From Nonomuraea coxensis DSM 45129 (GTDB lineage: Bacteria; Actinomycetota; Actinomycetes; Streptosporangiales; Streptosporangiaceae): a stretch of DNA of 64,000 nucleotides. Numbering within the stretch: the stretch's first letter is position 1; each line of letters opens with the position of its first letter. The position numbers were made by a program, and so were the translations under genes. Shown here piece by piece: positions 1-9,331 of this stretch. Below the pieces are notes generated by a model that worked only from the letters and a program-made list of their open reading frames with translations, was not told the DNA's origin and did no database searches. The stretch lies in NCBI RefSeq assembly GCF_019397265.1, contig NZ_CP068985.1, forward strand, positions 930,001-994,000, in the 5' to 3' direction.

Positions 1-4
1 GCAG

Positions 5-400
5 ATGAAGCGGGTCCGGGAGGCCGTCAGGGACGAGCGCCAGGGGGTGGCGCACGGGACGGCGGAGCCGCTGGGGCCGGCGCTGGAGGCCATGGAGCCG
101 CTGGACGAGGACACCCAGCCGCTGGAGCGGGCGCCGCGCTCGTCCGGCTTCTTCCGGCGGCTGAACAGGTTCCTGGCCCGGCACCGGGTGCGCTCGCACC
201 TGATCAGCGGCATCGAGTTCCACGCGGCGGTGTTCGTGATCGCGCCTCTTGCGGGGGCATGGGCGCTGATCCCGCTGGCCGCGGCGGCCGGGGTGCTGCT
301 GCTCGTCAACGAGGTCTTTCTTGTCTACCGGATGTGGCGCTTCACGCGCAGGCACGCCGTCGCCTCCTCTCGGGAGAGCCGAGAGCACGTTCTCGTCTAA
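5..400 (+). CDS. small membrane protein, possibly 5'-truncated
   Basis: The 131-residue product is not recognised. Residues 1-50 are polar and charged. A basic stretch follows (about residues 50-65). Two hydrophobic segments near residues 73-90 and 90-108 look like a membrane hairpin, and the tail is Arg/Ser-rich. The ATG lies only five bases from the window edge and the frame is open upstream, so the gene may start further left and this may be only its C-terminal part. It reads toward the sulfotransferase gene 21 bases downstream on the same strand, so the two are probably cotranscribed. A role in the surface-polymer cluster is inferred from position only. Confidence 0.55.
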   Translation: MKRVREAVRDERQGVAHGTAEPLGPALEAMEPLDEDTQPLERAPRSSGFFRRLNRFLARHRVRSHLISGIEFHAAVFVIAPLAGAWALIPLAAAAGVLLLVNEVFLVYRMWRFTRRHAVASSRESREHVLV

Positions 401-421
401 GTTTTCGGGGGTTAGTACGAA

Positions 422-1462
422 ATGTCCGACAGGCCAGTCTTCGTCATCGGATGCCCGCGCTCCGGCACCACGATGCTCCAGCTCATGCTGCACTCGCACC
501 CGCACATGGCGGTGCCGCCCGAGACGCGCTTCCTCGTTCCCGCTTATTACCGCCGCCGCGCCTGGGGCGACCTGCGGATCGACTCGCGCCGCAGGGCGCT
601 CGCGCAGTGGATCGCCACCGACCGCAGCACCAAGTTCCGCGAGCTCAAGATCGACAAGGACGAGTTCGTCCAGCAGGCCGTCGAGGGCCCCGGCTCGCTC
701 GGCTCCGTGTTCGGCACGGCCTTCCGCATGTACGCCGACCGCTTCGACAAGGCCCGCTGGGGCGACAAGCGGCCGAGCTACGTCAAGCAGGTCGACATGC
801 TGCTGCGGCTCTTCCCCGACGCCCAGTTCATCCACCTCATCAGGGACGGCCGCGACTGCGTGGCCTCGCTGAAGGAGATGCCCTGGTACACCCTGGACTC
901 CTTCCACGCCGTATCCACCTGGGCCGAGGCGATCGACGCGGGGGCCAAGCTCAAGCGCACCCTGCCCGAGGACACCTACTACGAGCTGCGCTACGAGGAC
1001 CTCACCGACGACCCCGCGACCGAGCTGAAGAAGCTCTGCCACTTCCTGGAGGAGGACTTCTCCTCGGCGATGATCTCCCCGCGCGAGGCGGCCAGCGTCG
1101 CGGTGCCCGAGCACAAGGTGTGGCACAGCAACACGCACGGCGAGGTCATCCGCAGCCGCGTCGGGAGCTGGGCCAACCGGCTCGACGACTGGGAGATCTC
1201 CCTGTGCGAGCACATGCTCGGCGACCGCCTGGAGGCCATGGGCTACGAGCTGACCGGCGCGGCCAGGCCGGCCAAGGAGCACATCATCGCCGCCCAGAAG
1301 ACCATGCAGAAGCGCAAGGCCAGCCGCATGCGCAAGCACATGCGCGACCGCCTCAACCGGCTGCGCGAGCCCAGCCCGGTGGCCGCCATGCTGACCACGC
1401 GCCAGCGCTCCCTGGCCGGCGTGCCGCGCCAGCGCACCGAGATCACGGAGCCCGCCCTCTAG
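422..1462 (+). CDS. sulfotransferase family protein
   Basis: Predicted PAPS-dependent sulfotransferase of 346 aa, a normal length for the P-loop-like bacterial family. The N-terminus reads VFVIGCPRSGTTML (about residues 6-19), the 5'-phosphosulfate-binding loop. The sequence LIRDGRDCVAS (about residues 139-149) matches the 3'-phosphate-binding region. The last 60 residues are very basic and may form an amphipathic tail. The acceptor is unknown; the neighbouring glycosyltransferases suggest a surface glycan or wall polymer, but this is inference. The gene overlaps the convergent GT4 gene by four bases at the stop codons (1459-1462), so there is no room for a terminator between them. Confidence 0.85.
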   Translation: MSDRPVFVIGCPRSGTTMLQLMLHSHPHMAVPPETRFLVPAYYRRRAWGDLRIDSRRRALAQWIATDRSTKFRELKIDKDEFVQQAVEGPGSLGSVFGTAFRMYADRFDKARWGDKRPSYVKQVDMLLRLFPDAQFIHLIRDGRDCVASLKEMPWYTLDSFHAVSTWAEAIDAGAKLKRTLPEDTYYELRYEDLTDDPATELKKLCHFLEEDFSSAMISPREAASVAVPEHKVWHSNTHGEVIRSRVGSWANRLDDWEISLCEHMLGDRLEAMGYELTGAARPAKEHIIAAQKTMQKRKASRMRKHMRDRLNRLREPSPVAAMLTTRQRSLAGVPRQRTEITEPAL

Positions 1463-2520
1463 CGATCGACGTGGGCGAACAGCCGCTCCCAGCCGTCCAG
1501 CACGTGGCCGAGGCGGAACGCCTCGGCCCGTGCGCGGGCGTCGGCCCCCAGCCGCCGCCGCTCCTCCACGGAATCCGCCAGCCGGCCCAGCTCGGCCGCG
1601 AAGGCGGCCACGTCACCCGGCGGCACCAGCACCTGGCCCGCCGACCGCACGCCGCCCGAGACGTCGAAGGCCACCGACGGCACCCCGTGCGCCCCCGACT
1701 CCAGCAGCACGACGGGCAGGCCCTCGTGCTCGCTGGTCAGCCCCACCACCGACGCCGCCAGGTACTCGGCGGTCATGCCGGCCGCGGGGACCCGGCCGCG
1801 GAAGACCACCCGCCCGGCCACGCCCTCCCGCTCGGCGTGCGCGCGCAGCCGCTCCCGCTCGCCGCCGTCGCCGATCAGGTGCAGCTCCCACGGCTCCGGC
1901 ACACCGGAACGGGCGAACGCGCTGATCAGCCGGTCGAACCGCTTGACCCCCTCCAGCCGGCCGACGCCCAGCACCCGGGGGACGTCGAGCGCGGCCATCC
2001 GCTCCGGCCAGTGGGCCAGCGGGTTGGGCAGCGCCCAGGCGTTCGGCAGCAGGGCGTGCTCGGCGAAGCTCCAGGCGTCGTCCTCGCTCAGGAAGACCGC
2101 CTGGTCCAGGTCGGCGTAGTGCTTCCTGATCGAGCCCAGGTGCCAGCAGCCCCGGGCGTGGTCGTACGAGCCGTGGTACTGGCCGATCGGCCGGAACCCG
2201 GCGGGCACCAGGTCCCGCACCCGGATCACCGCCGACGGCGAGGTCATCACCGCGTACCCCGGCTCGATCCGGCCGAGCAGCCGGCGCAGCCGCCGGTCGG
2301 CGCGGGCGCGGGCCAGGCGGTTGCCGGGCTCGGCGCGGCTGATCACGTGGTGGTGGTAGCGCGGGCGGTCCACGTACCGGAACGGGGAGCGGGCCCGGTG
2401 CAGGCCGATGACGTGCACCTCGTGGCCGCGCCCCGCCAGGCCCTGGGCGAGGGTGTGCGTGACCTGCTGGACGCCGCCCAGCGTGTCGGCGTCCACGCAG
2501 GCGAAGACGACGCTGCTCAT
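1459..2520 (-). CDS. GT4-type glycosyltransferase
   Basis: Retaining GT-B glycosyltransferase of 353 aa. The N-terminal domain opens with a Gly-rich loop (DADTLGGVQQVTH, about residues 8-20) typical of GT4 enzymes. The C-terminal Rossmann domain has VLGVGRLEGVKRFD and the nucleotide-sugar motif with the conserved E-x7-E pattern (SEHEGLPVVLLESGAHG). It should transfer a sugar from an NDP-sugar to a lipid- or polymer-linked acceptor on the inner face of the membrane. The ATG overlaps the upstream GT2-TagF stop codon as ATGA (2517-2520), so the two are translationally coupled and probably act on the same polymer. The exact sugar cannot be read from sequence. Confidence 0.85.
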   Translation of the reverse strand: MSSVVFACVDADTLGGVQQVTHTLAQGLAGRGHEVHVIGLHRARSPFRYVDRPRYHHHVISRAEPGNRLARARADRRLRRLLGRIEPGYAVMTSPSAVIRVRDLVPAGFRPIGQYHGSYDHARGCWHLGSIRKHYADLDQAVFLSEDDAWSFAEHALLPNAWALPNPLAHWPERMAALDVPRVLGVGRLEGVKRFDRLISAFARSGVPEPWELHLIGDGGERERLRAHAEREGVAGRVVFRGRVPAAGMTAEYLAASVVGLTSEHEGLPVVLLESGAHGVPSVAFDVSGGVRSAGQVLVPPGDVAAFAAELGRLADSVEERRRLGADARARAEAFRLGHVLDGWERLFAHVDR

Positions 2521-5171
2521 CGGCGCGCCCCCGGGCCCGGGCCGAAGAAGTCGTCCACGATCCTGGCCGCCGCGTCGCCGCGCTCGTCGGCGCACCACAG
2601 CTCCCGGAAGGCCGCGTAGCGGGCGGCGTGGGCCGCGTGCTCCTCGTCCAGGCGCCGCAGCACGTCCACCAGCTCCTCGGTCGTGGTCACGCACGGGCCG
2701 GGGGCGATGGCGGGCAGGTCGTGGTAGACGCCGCGCTCGGACAGCCGGTACTCGTCCCAGTCGTCGATGTAGAACACCATCGGCCTGCCGGTGATCGCGT
2801 AGTCGCACATCAGGGACGAGTAGTCGGTCAGCAGCGCGTCCGAGGCCAGCATCAGGTCGTTGACCTCCGGGTAGCGCCCGGCGAAGCGGACGAAGTGCCT
2901 GAGGTGCTCGGGCGTCTCGTAGCGCTCCACCGGATGGGTGCGCAGCACCACCACCCACTCCCCGGCCAGCTCCTCGGCCAGCAGCTCCAGGTCGGCCCGT
3001 ACCGACCGGCCGCTGCCCACGGCCCGGTCGCGGTAGGTGGGCGCGTAGAGCAGGACCCGCCGGCCCGGTGGAAGGTCCAGGAGCCCGCGCACGTCGCCGG
3101 TCGGCTCGCCGCGTACGAGGGCGTCGCAGCGCGGCGTGCCGTACCGGTAGACCGTGCCGGTGTAGCCGTTGGAGGGCACGAAGATGCGGGAGAACTCCGC
3201 GCTCGGCGACACCAGCGCGTCCCACCGCGCCACCGCCGCCCGCCACTGGGCGCGCGGCCGGTCGAAGTCGGAGCGCAGGTCGGGCGCGTCGAAGCCGATC
3301 GACTTGATGCCCTGGCCGTGCCAGGTCTGCAGGTAGCGGGTGCCGCGCGGCTTCGGGTAGTCCAGGGGGAAGCCGTGGCTGTCCACCCAGATGCCGGCCC
3401 GCGCCATCGTCCAGAGGTGGCGCCAGCTTCCGCGCCGGACCCGCCGGGCGCCGTCCGGGGCGCCGCCGCGGCCCTTGGCCAGCGACCAGACGACCTCGAT
3501 CGGCAGGTCGCGGCGGCGCAGCTCCTCGTACAGGGCGCGCGGGCTGCCGCAGCAGCCCTTGCCGACGTCGGACTCGAACAGGGCGAGGTCCGGGCGCGGG
3601 CGCACCACCCTGACGAGCACCTTGTACGCCCGCAGCTTGTTGCGCGGCGTGCCGACCTCCCGGACGAACCGCCGCCACAGCCGCTCCCGCAGCCGCCGCC
3701 CGCGTGAGCGCGCGGTCCGCGGGGCCCGTACGCACAGGTAGGCCGCCTGCCCCTCGGCCTGCACCCGGCCGCCGGGCAGCTCGATCGGCCGCAGGCGCGG
3801 GTCCACGATGATCCGGTCGGTCGTGGTGTGCCCGTCCGAGGTCCGGGTGAAGCCGATCCGCGGCTCGCACGTGCCCGCGGGTGTGAAGGCGACCTCGCTG
3901 ACGTAGCCGCCCTCGCCCGACGGCTCCGGCCTGATGGGGACACGTTCCCTGCCCACCTGCAGGAACGCCGTCCAGTCCACCGGCAGCGCGCCGAACGGGT
4001 CGAAGCTCCGCACGGTCATCCGCACCCCGTCCCCCTCGCGGACCAGCTCGCTCACCTCGTGCCGCAGCCGGGCGGCGGCGAAGGGCAGCTCGGCCAGCCG
4101 CAGCGGGGTGATGTCCATGCCGGGGGAGACCGTCGTGCCCCAGTACGTGCGCCCGTCGAGCCGCACCGCCGCCCGCGGCGCGGCCCGCGGCCCGGTGAGC
4201 GAGCCGGCCGCGACGCGCAGGTCCTCGATCCGGTCGTCGAGGATGAGCCGGCAGCACACCCGCTGCAGCGGCCCGGCCTCCTCCAGCACCTCGGCGGGGA
4301 CCTGTGCCAGGTACGGGCGGACGATCGCGGCGAACTCCTTGACCCACACCAGGTCGCGGGAGGGCAGCGGGTTGAGGTAGACCCGCAGGTCCTGCCGGAC
4401 GAAGCGGCGCTGCCGGTGCGGCACCAGGTCGGCGGCCCCGTGGGCGCGCAGCCGGTCGTCGCTGAGCCGGGCGGCGAGGACCCGGTGCCGGACGTTGTCC
4501 AGGTCGTCCACGCTCAGCGAGATCGAGGTGGCGTCGCGGGCCCGGTGCCAGAGGTAGACCGTCCACGGCACGACCGCGAAGCGGCGGGCGACGGCGTACA
4601 GGTCGGCGGCGAAGACGTGGTCCTCGTAGTCGACGTCCTCGGGGAAGCGCAGCCCCCGCTCGCGCAGCCAGGCCAGGTCGTAGAGCTTGTTGGTGCTGAA
4701 GGAGTCGAGGAACAGCTCCGGGTCCTCGCGGATGCCGGTCAGCACCCGGCGGCGGGCGAACAGCGACGGGTAGTACGGCTTGACCTGTCCGCCGGCCTCG
4801 TACAGGCGGGAGATCTGCCCCGAGACGAACTCCGCGCCGGTGCGCTCGATCTCGGCGAGGAGGCTCTTGCAGGCGTGCCGGGGCAGCTCGTCGTCGCTGT
4901 CGAGGAACATGACGTACGGGGCCGCGGCGGCGTCCGCGCCGTCGTTGCGCGGCGCCCCGCAGTGCCCGCTGTTGACCTTCCTGCGCACGTAGCGCACCCG
5001 CGGGTCCTCCGCGACCAGGCTCGCGGCCACCTCCCGCGTGCCGTCCGTGCTCGCGTCGTCGGCGATGATCACTTCGAGGTCGCGCAGCGACTGGCGGAGC
5101 ACGGAGCGTACGGCCCTGGGCAGGCGGGCGGCGTCGTTGTACGTGATGACGACCACGCTGCAGTCCGGCAT
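2517..5171 (-). CDS. GT2 glycosyltransferase fused to CDP-glycerol glycerophosphotransferase (TagF-like)
   Basis: Two-domain protein of 884 aa. Residues 1 to about 230 form a GT-A glycosyltransferase family 2 domain (CSVVVITYNDAARL; DDASTDGT; FLDSDDE as the metal-binding DxD). The middle part (about 230-480) is a linker of unclear fold. The C-terminus from about residue 480 is a TagF/TarF-type glycerophosphotransferase, with WHGQGIKSIGFD and LLTDYSSLMCDYA matching family signatures. It probably builds a poly(polyol-phosphate) or teichoic-like polymer. The start at 5171 is preferred over an ATG nine codons upstream because GGGGGGA lies eight bases before it. The next gene, GT4, is coupled by a four-base overlap. 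Confidence 0.85.
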   Translation of the reverse strand: MPDCSVVVITYNDAARLPRAVRSVLRQSLRDLEVIIADDASTDGTREVAASLVAEDPRVRYVRRKVNSGHCGAPRNDGADAAAAPYVMFLDSDDELPRHACKSLLAEIERTGAEFVSGQISRLYEAGGQVKPYYPSLFARRRVLTGIREDPELFLDSFSTNKLYDLAWLRERGLRFPEDVDYEDHVFAADLYAVARRFAVVPWTVYLWHRARDATSISLSVDDLDNVRHRVLAARLSDDRLRAHGAADLVPHRQRRFVRQDLRVYLNPLPSRDLVWVKEFAAIVRPYLAQVPAEVLEEAGPLQRVCCRLILDDRIEDLRVAAGSLTGPRAAPRAAVRLDGRTYWGTTVSPGMDITPLRLAELPFAAARLRHEVSELVREGDGVRMTVRSFDPFGALPVDWTAFLQVGRERVPIRPEPSGEGGYVSEVAFTPAGTCEPRIGFTRTSDGHTTTDRIIVDPRLRPIELPGGRVQAEGQAAYLCVRAPRTARSRGRRLRERLWRRFVREVGTPRNKLRAYKVLVRVVRPRPDLALFESDVGKGCCGSPRALYEELRRRDLPIEVVWSLAKGRGGAPDGARRVRRGSWRHLWTMARAGIWVDSHGFPLDYPKPRGTRYLQTWHGQGIKSIGFDAPDLRSDFDRPRAQWRAAVARWDALVSPSAEFSRIFVPSNGYTGTVYRYGTPRCDALVRGEPTGDVRGLLDLPPGRRVLLYAPTYRDRAVGSGRSVRADLELLAEELAGEWVVVLRTHPVERYETPEHLRHFVRFAGRYPEVNDLMLASDALLTDYSSLMCDYAITGRPMVFYIDDWDEYRLSERGVYHDLPAIAPGPCVTTTEELVDVLRRLDEEHAAHAARYAAFRELWCADERGDAAARIVDDFFGPGPGARR

Positions 5172-5264
5172 CCCAAGTCCCCCCGCTGGTCGAACCACCT
5201 GCGGGGAGGGCCCTGCCCCCGACCAGGGGGAAGTGTCCAGACTTGATGGAGTATTTGCCGAAAA

Positions 5265-5987
5265 TCAGCGTCGCAGGCGACGGACGACCCAGAAGACGAT
5301 CAGCAGCGCCGCGAGCGCGCCCGCCACCGGCGCCAGCCGCTTGAGCACCGGCTGCCCGGCGATCTCCAGCAGGTCGAGCGCCTCCTCGTCGGGCGAGCGC
5401 GAGGTGCGCACCGTGCCGTGCGCGTGGAGCGGCGCCGGCTCGGGAGAGGGCACGGCCGTCAGGTGCCGCTCCTCCTCCTTCGGCAGCTCCCCGGCGGGCC
5501 GCTCCTCCGGCTGGTCCTTGACCTGGGCCTGCTCCTTCGGCTCGGACAGCAGCTCGGCGAGGTTGCCGGCGAACCTGTCCAGCAGCCGCGAGCCCACCTC
5601 CGCCATCACGCCACGGCCGAACTGCGCGGGCCGCCCCGTCACATGGAGCGTCGTCTCCACGGCCACCGCCGTCGACTCCTCGCGCGGCGTCAGCCGGGCC
5701 TTCACCGTGGCCGAAGCCGTGCCGGAGCCGCGGGCCTCCTTGCCCGACGCCTGGATGGTGAGCGTGTAGGAGTCCTTGTCCACGTCCTCGAACCTGGCCG
5801 AGCCCCGATAGGTGACGGTGATCGGGCCGACCTTGACCTTCATCCTGCCGGTGAACTCGTCACCCTCGTGGACGTCGAGCGTGGCCCCGGGCAGGCAGGG
5901 CGCGATCCGCTCGACGTCGAGCAGCACGGCCCACGCCTGCTCGACCGGAACCGGAACAGTGAACTCGTGCTCGAACCGCATCGCCAT
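5265..5987 (-). CDS. coxG: CoxG-like SRPBCC protein with C-terminal membrane anchor
   Basis: The 240-residue protein begins with an SRPBCC (START-like) domain of about 150 residues (FEHEFTVPVPVEQAW, then a PCLPGA motif), the CO dehydrogenase subunit G family. In Oligotropha, CoxG is implicated in recruiting the dehydrogenase to the membrane. Here an acidic, Pro/Glu-rich linker (about 150-210) leads to one hydrophobic helix ending in Arg residues (about 213-240), so the protein could itself be a tail anchor. AAGGAG sits seven bases before the ATG at 5987. It follows coxM by 93 bases in the same orientation and is taken as the last gene of the cox operon. Confidence 0.8.
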   Translation of the reverse strand: MAMRFEHEFTVPVPVEQAWAVLLDVERIAPCLPGATLDVHEGDEFTGRMKVKVGPITVTYRGSARFEDVDKDSYTLTIQASGKEARGSGTASATVKARLTPREESTAVAVETTLHVTGRPAQFGRGVMAEVGSRLLDRFAGNLAELLSEPKEQAQVKDQPEERPAGELPKEEERHLTAVPSPEPAPLHAHGTVRTSRSPDEEALDLLEIAGQPVLKRLAPVAGALAALLIVFWVVRRLRR

Positions 5988-6080
5988 CGATCCGCTCCTT
6001 CTGCCGATGGTTCCCGACACTACGACGCGGCGGGGGCGCCCCGGAAGAGGCGCCCCCGCCAGGTCCTCCGGACATCCCCG

Positions 6081-6935
6081 TCAGGGCGTGCCCGTGGCGG
6101 CCCGCACCGCCCGATGGGTCAGCACCCTGGCCAGGTGCCTGCGATAGTCCGGCTGCCCGTGGAGGTCGGCGGGCGGATCGGTGTCCGCCGCCGCCTCCTC
6201 ACAGGCCCGCCGCACCTGGTCACCCAGCTCCGCGCCCTGGAGCGCCGCCTCGGCGGCGCGGGCACGGACCGGCGTCCGGCCCATGTTCGTCAGCCCGATC
6301 CTGGCCTCGGTGATCGAGCCGTTCGACCGCCTGACCGCCGCCGCCACGCCGACGATGGCCCACGCCTGCGCCGTACGGTGGAACTTCTCGTAGTGGAAGC
6401 CCCAGCCCGGCCCCAGCTTCGGGACCTTGACCCCGGCCAGGATCTCGCCGGCGTCGAGCGCGTTCTCCAGATAGTCGACGAAGAACGTGGCGGCCGGGAT
6501 CTCCCGCTCGCCCCGCGCTGAGCTCGCCACGAACACGGCGTCGAGCGCCAGCGCCACCGCCGGCAGGTCGCCCGCGGGATCGGCGTGCGCCAGCGAGCCG
6601 CCGAACGTGCCCCGGTGCCGGATCGCCGGATCCGCCACGTGGGCGGAGGCCAGCGCCACCAGCGGGCAGCCCTCGTTGACCACCTCGGAGCGCATGACCT
6701 CGTCGTGCGTGGTCAGCGCGCCGATGTAGACGTGGTCGCCGCGGTCGTGCACGCCCCGCAGCTCCGCCAGCCGCCCCACGTCCACCAGCTTCGACGGGTA
6801 CGCCAGCCGCAGCCGCAGCAGCGGCAGCAGCGACTGCCCGCCGGCCAGCACCTTCGCGTCCTCGTCTTCGGCAAGGACCCGCGACGCCTCGGCCAGGGAG
6901 TCCGGGCGCACGTACTCGAACTGCGCGGGAATCAT
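6081..6935 (-). CDS. coxM: FAD-binding medium subunit of CODH/xanthine dehydrogenase family (CoxM)
   Basis: FAD-binding subunit of 284 aa that passes electrons from the iron-sulfur subunit to FAD and on to the acceptor. The two FAD-binding motifs are visible: AGGQSLLPLLRLRLA (about residues 31-45) and TFGGSLAHADPAGDLP (about 109-124). The length is typical for the family. The start codon overlaps the coxL stop as ATGA (6932-6935). Together with CoxL and CoxS it should form the usual (LMS)2 cytoplasmic enzyme. Confidence 0.92.
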   Translation of the reverse strand: MIPAQFEYVRPDSLAEASRVLAEDEDAKVLAGGQSLLPLLRLRLAYPSKLVDVGRLAELRGVHDRGDHVYIGALTTHDEVMRSEVVNEGCPLVALASAHVADPAIRHRGTFGGSLAHADPAGDLPAVALALDAVFVASSARGEREIPAATFFVDYLENALDAGEILAGVKVPKLGPGWGFHYEKFHRTAQAWAIVGVAAAVRRSNGSITEARIGLTNMGRTPVRARAAEAALQGAELGDQVRRACEEAAADTDPPADLHGQPDYRRHLARVLTHRAVRAATGTP

Positions 6936-9331
6936 CGGCGCGCTCCTTCCAGGGCCCGCCACACCCGCTCCGGCGTGCACGGCATCTCGACGTCGCGCAC
7001 GCCCGACGGGCGCAGCGCGTCCACGATCGCGTTGACCACGGCCGGGGTCGAGGCGATCGTGCCCGCCTCGCCCACACCCTTGACGCCGAGCGGGTTGCTG
7101 GTGGCAGGCGTCTCGGTCCGGTCGAGCTGGAACGTCGGCAGGTCGGCCGCCGACGGCAGCAGGTAGTCGGCCATCGTCGTGGTCAGCAGGTTGCCGTCGG
7201 CGTCGTAGACGGCCTCCTCGTACAGGGCCTGGGCGACGCCCTGCGCGATGCCGCCGTGCACCTGGCCCTCCACGATGAGCGGGTTCACCACCTTGCCGAC
7301 GTCGTCCACCGCCACGTACGAGCGGATCCGCACCATGCCCGTCTCGGTGTCCACCTCCACCGCGCACAGGTGGGTGCCGTGCGGGAAGGAGTAGTTGTCC
7401 GGGTCGAACGTGGCGTCCGCGTCCAGCCGCGCCTCCACGCCCTCCGGCAGGTCGTGGGCCGTGAACGCGGCGTACGCGAGCTCCTGGATGGTCCGCTGCG
7501 CGTCCGTGCCCCGCACCTTGAACGCGCCCCCGGCGAACTCCAGGTCGTCGGGCGAGCACTCCAGCAGGTGCGCGGCCAGCGCACGAGCCTTGTCCTTCAC
7601 CTTGTCGCACGCCCTCAGCACGGCGATGCCGCCCACCACGAGCGAACGCGAGCCGTAGGTGTCCATGCCCTTGTGGGAGATCGCCGTGTCGCCGTGCAGC
7701 ACCGTGACGTCCTCGAACGGCACGCCGAGCGAGTCGGCCACGATCTGGCTCCACGACGTCACGTGGCCCTGCCCGTGCGGGCTCGTGCCGGTGATCACCT
7801 CCACCTTGCCCGTCGGCAGCATCCGGATCGAGCCGTGCTCCCAGCCGCCCGCGCCGTAGTTCGACTCGCCGAGCAGCCGGGACGGCGCCAGCCCGCACAT
7901 CTCGGTGTAGGTGCTGACGCCGATGCCGAGCTGCACGGGGTCGCCCCGGTCCCGCCGGTCGGCCTGTTCGGCGCGCAGCTTGTCGTAGCCGAACATCGAC
8001 AGCGCCTTGTCCGTCGCCGCCTCGTAGTTGCCGGAGTCGTAGGTGAGCCCCGCGATCGTGGTGTACGGGAACTCCTCGTGCCTGATCCAGTTGCGCCGGC
8101 GCACCTCCAGCGGGTCCACGCCCAGCTCTGCGGCGAGCTCGTCCATCATCCGCTCGATGCCGAACGTCGCCTCAGGCCGGCCCGCGCCCCGGTAGGCGTC
8201 CGTCGGCATCTTGGTGGTGAACACGCCCGTGCAGGCGAACTCGTACGCGTCCATCTTGTAGATGGCGTTGAACATGGCCGCGCCCAGCATCGGCACACCC
8301 GGCGTGACCAGCATCAGGTACGCGCCCATGTCGGCCAGCAGATCCACCCGGAGCCCGCGCAGCCGCCCGTCGGCGTCGGCGGCCAGCCGCAGCCGCTGGA
8401 GCTGGTCCCGGCCGTGGTGCACGGTCAGGTTGCCCTCGGAGCGGCTCTCGGTCCACTTGACCGCCTTGCCGAGCCTGCGGGCCAGCAGCAGGCAGAGCAC
8501 CTCCTCCGCCGTCACCTGCAGCTTCGAGCCGAAACCGCCGCCCACGTCGGGCGCGACCACCCGCAGCCGGTGCTCGGGGATGCCGGTCACCACCGCCAGC
8601 ATCACCCGCAGGACGTGCGGGATCTGCGTGGAGGTCCAGACGGTGAACGTGTCGCCGTCGGTGTCGGCGAGGACCGCCCGCGGCTCCATCGCGCTCGGGA
8701 TGAGCCGCTGCTGGCGGAAGGTGCGCTCGATGACGACCGGCGCGTCACGGAAGGCCGCCTCGACGTCACCCGAGACGATCTTCGTGCTGAACGCCTTGTT
8801 GCCCGCCTCGTGCACCTTCGGGCTGCCGTCGGTCAGCGCCTCCTCCATGTCGATCACCGCGGGCAGCGGCTCGTAGTCGACCTCGATGGCCTCCAGCGCG
8901 TCGGCCGCCTTGTACCGGTCGGTGGCGATCACGCAGGCCACCGCCTCGCCGACGTAGCGGACCTCCGAGACCGCCATCGGCGGATGGTCGGGGATGACGA
9001 TGTCCTCGCTCACCGGCCACGCGCACGGCAGGCTGCCCTGCTCGCCGGCGAAGTCCTCGCCGCTGAAGGCCGCCACCACCCCGGGCAGCCCGCGTGCCCC
9101 GGACACGTCCACCCGGGTGATCCTCGCGTGCGCCATCGGGCTGCGCAGGAACACCACGTGCAGCAGGCCAGGCCGGGTCAGGTTGTCCGTCCACCGGGTA
9201 CGCCCCGTCAGCAGCCGCGCGTCCTCCTTGCGCCGCCGCGGCCGGCCCAGCTCCGGCGTGGCCGCCGGCTCGTTGATCTGGTCGCTCTGCGCTATCTGCT
9301 CGGCCACCGCGCCGGTGTCCAGCTCGCTCAC
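6932..9331 (-). CDS. coxL: molybdopterin-binding large subunit, form II CoxL / aldehyde oxidase family
   Basis: Molybdenum-cofactor subunit of 799 aa. The active-site loop reads AYRGAGR, the signature of form II (BMS-type) CoxL. True form I CO dehydrogenase has the AYxCSFR loop with the Cu-binding cysteine, which is absent here. Fast CO oxidation is therefore doubtful; the substrate may be another small carbonyl or heterocycle. Other family motifs include GGGFGSK and GEAGT near the C-terminus. The GTG start (9329-9331) overlaps the coxS stop by four bases. An ATG 27 codons upstream exists but would extend into coxS. The gene order S-L-M also fits form II; form I operons are usually M-S-L. Confidence 0.9.
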   Translation of the reverse strand: MSELDTGAVAEQIAQSDQINEPAATPELGRPRRRKEDARLLTGRTRWTDNLTRPGLLHVVFLRSPMAHARITRVDVSGARGLPGVVAAFSGEDFAGEQGSLPCAWPVSEDIVIPDHPPMAVSEVRYVGEAVACVIATDRYKAADALEAIEVDYEPLPAVIDMEEALTDGSPKVHEAGNKAFSTKIVSGDVEAAFRDAPVVIERTFRQQRLIPSAMEPRAVLADTDGDTFTVWTSTQIPHVLRVMLAVVTGIPEHRLRVVAPDVGGGFGSKLQVTAEEVLCLLLARRLGKAVKWTESRSEGNLTVHHGRDQLQRLRLAADADGRLRGLRVDLLADMGAYLMLVTPGVPMLGAAMFNAIYKMDAYEFACTGVFTTKMPTDAYRGAGRPEATFGIERMMDELAAELGVDPLEVRRRNWIRHEEFPYTTIAGLTYDSGNYEAATDKALSMFGYDKLRAEQADRRDRGDPVQLGIGVSTYTEMCGLAPSRLLGESNYGAGGWEHGSIRMLPTGKVEVITGTSPHGQGHVTSWSQIVADSLGVPFEDVTVLHGDTAISHKGMDTYGSRSLVVGGIAVLRACDKVKDKARALAAHLLECSPDDLEFAGGAFKVRGTDAQRTIQELAYAAFTAHDLPEGVEARLDADATFDPDNYSFPHGTHLCAVEVDTETGMVRIRSYVAVDDVGKVVNPLIVEGQVHGGIAQGVAQALYEEAVYDADGNLLTTTMADYLLPSAADLPTFQLDRTETPATSNPLGVKGVGEAGTIASTPAVVNAIVDALRPSGVRDVEMPCTPERVWRALEGARR

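Noticed and set aside
1459-4566. 1035-codon minus-strand frame spanning GT4 and part of the TagF gene
   Set aside because: Only the last 353 codons are the real GT4 gene. The upstream part is an out-of-frame reading of the TagF fusion gene, whose ATGA overlap marks the true start.
3828-5246. Long plus-strand ORF opposite the TagF fusion
   Set aside because: Antisense of a clear two-domain glycosyltransferase; repetitive Arg/Gly/Val composition typical of shadow frames.
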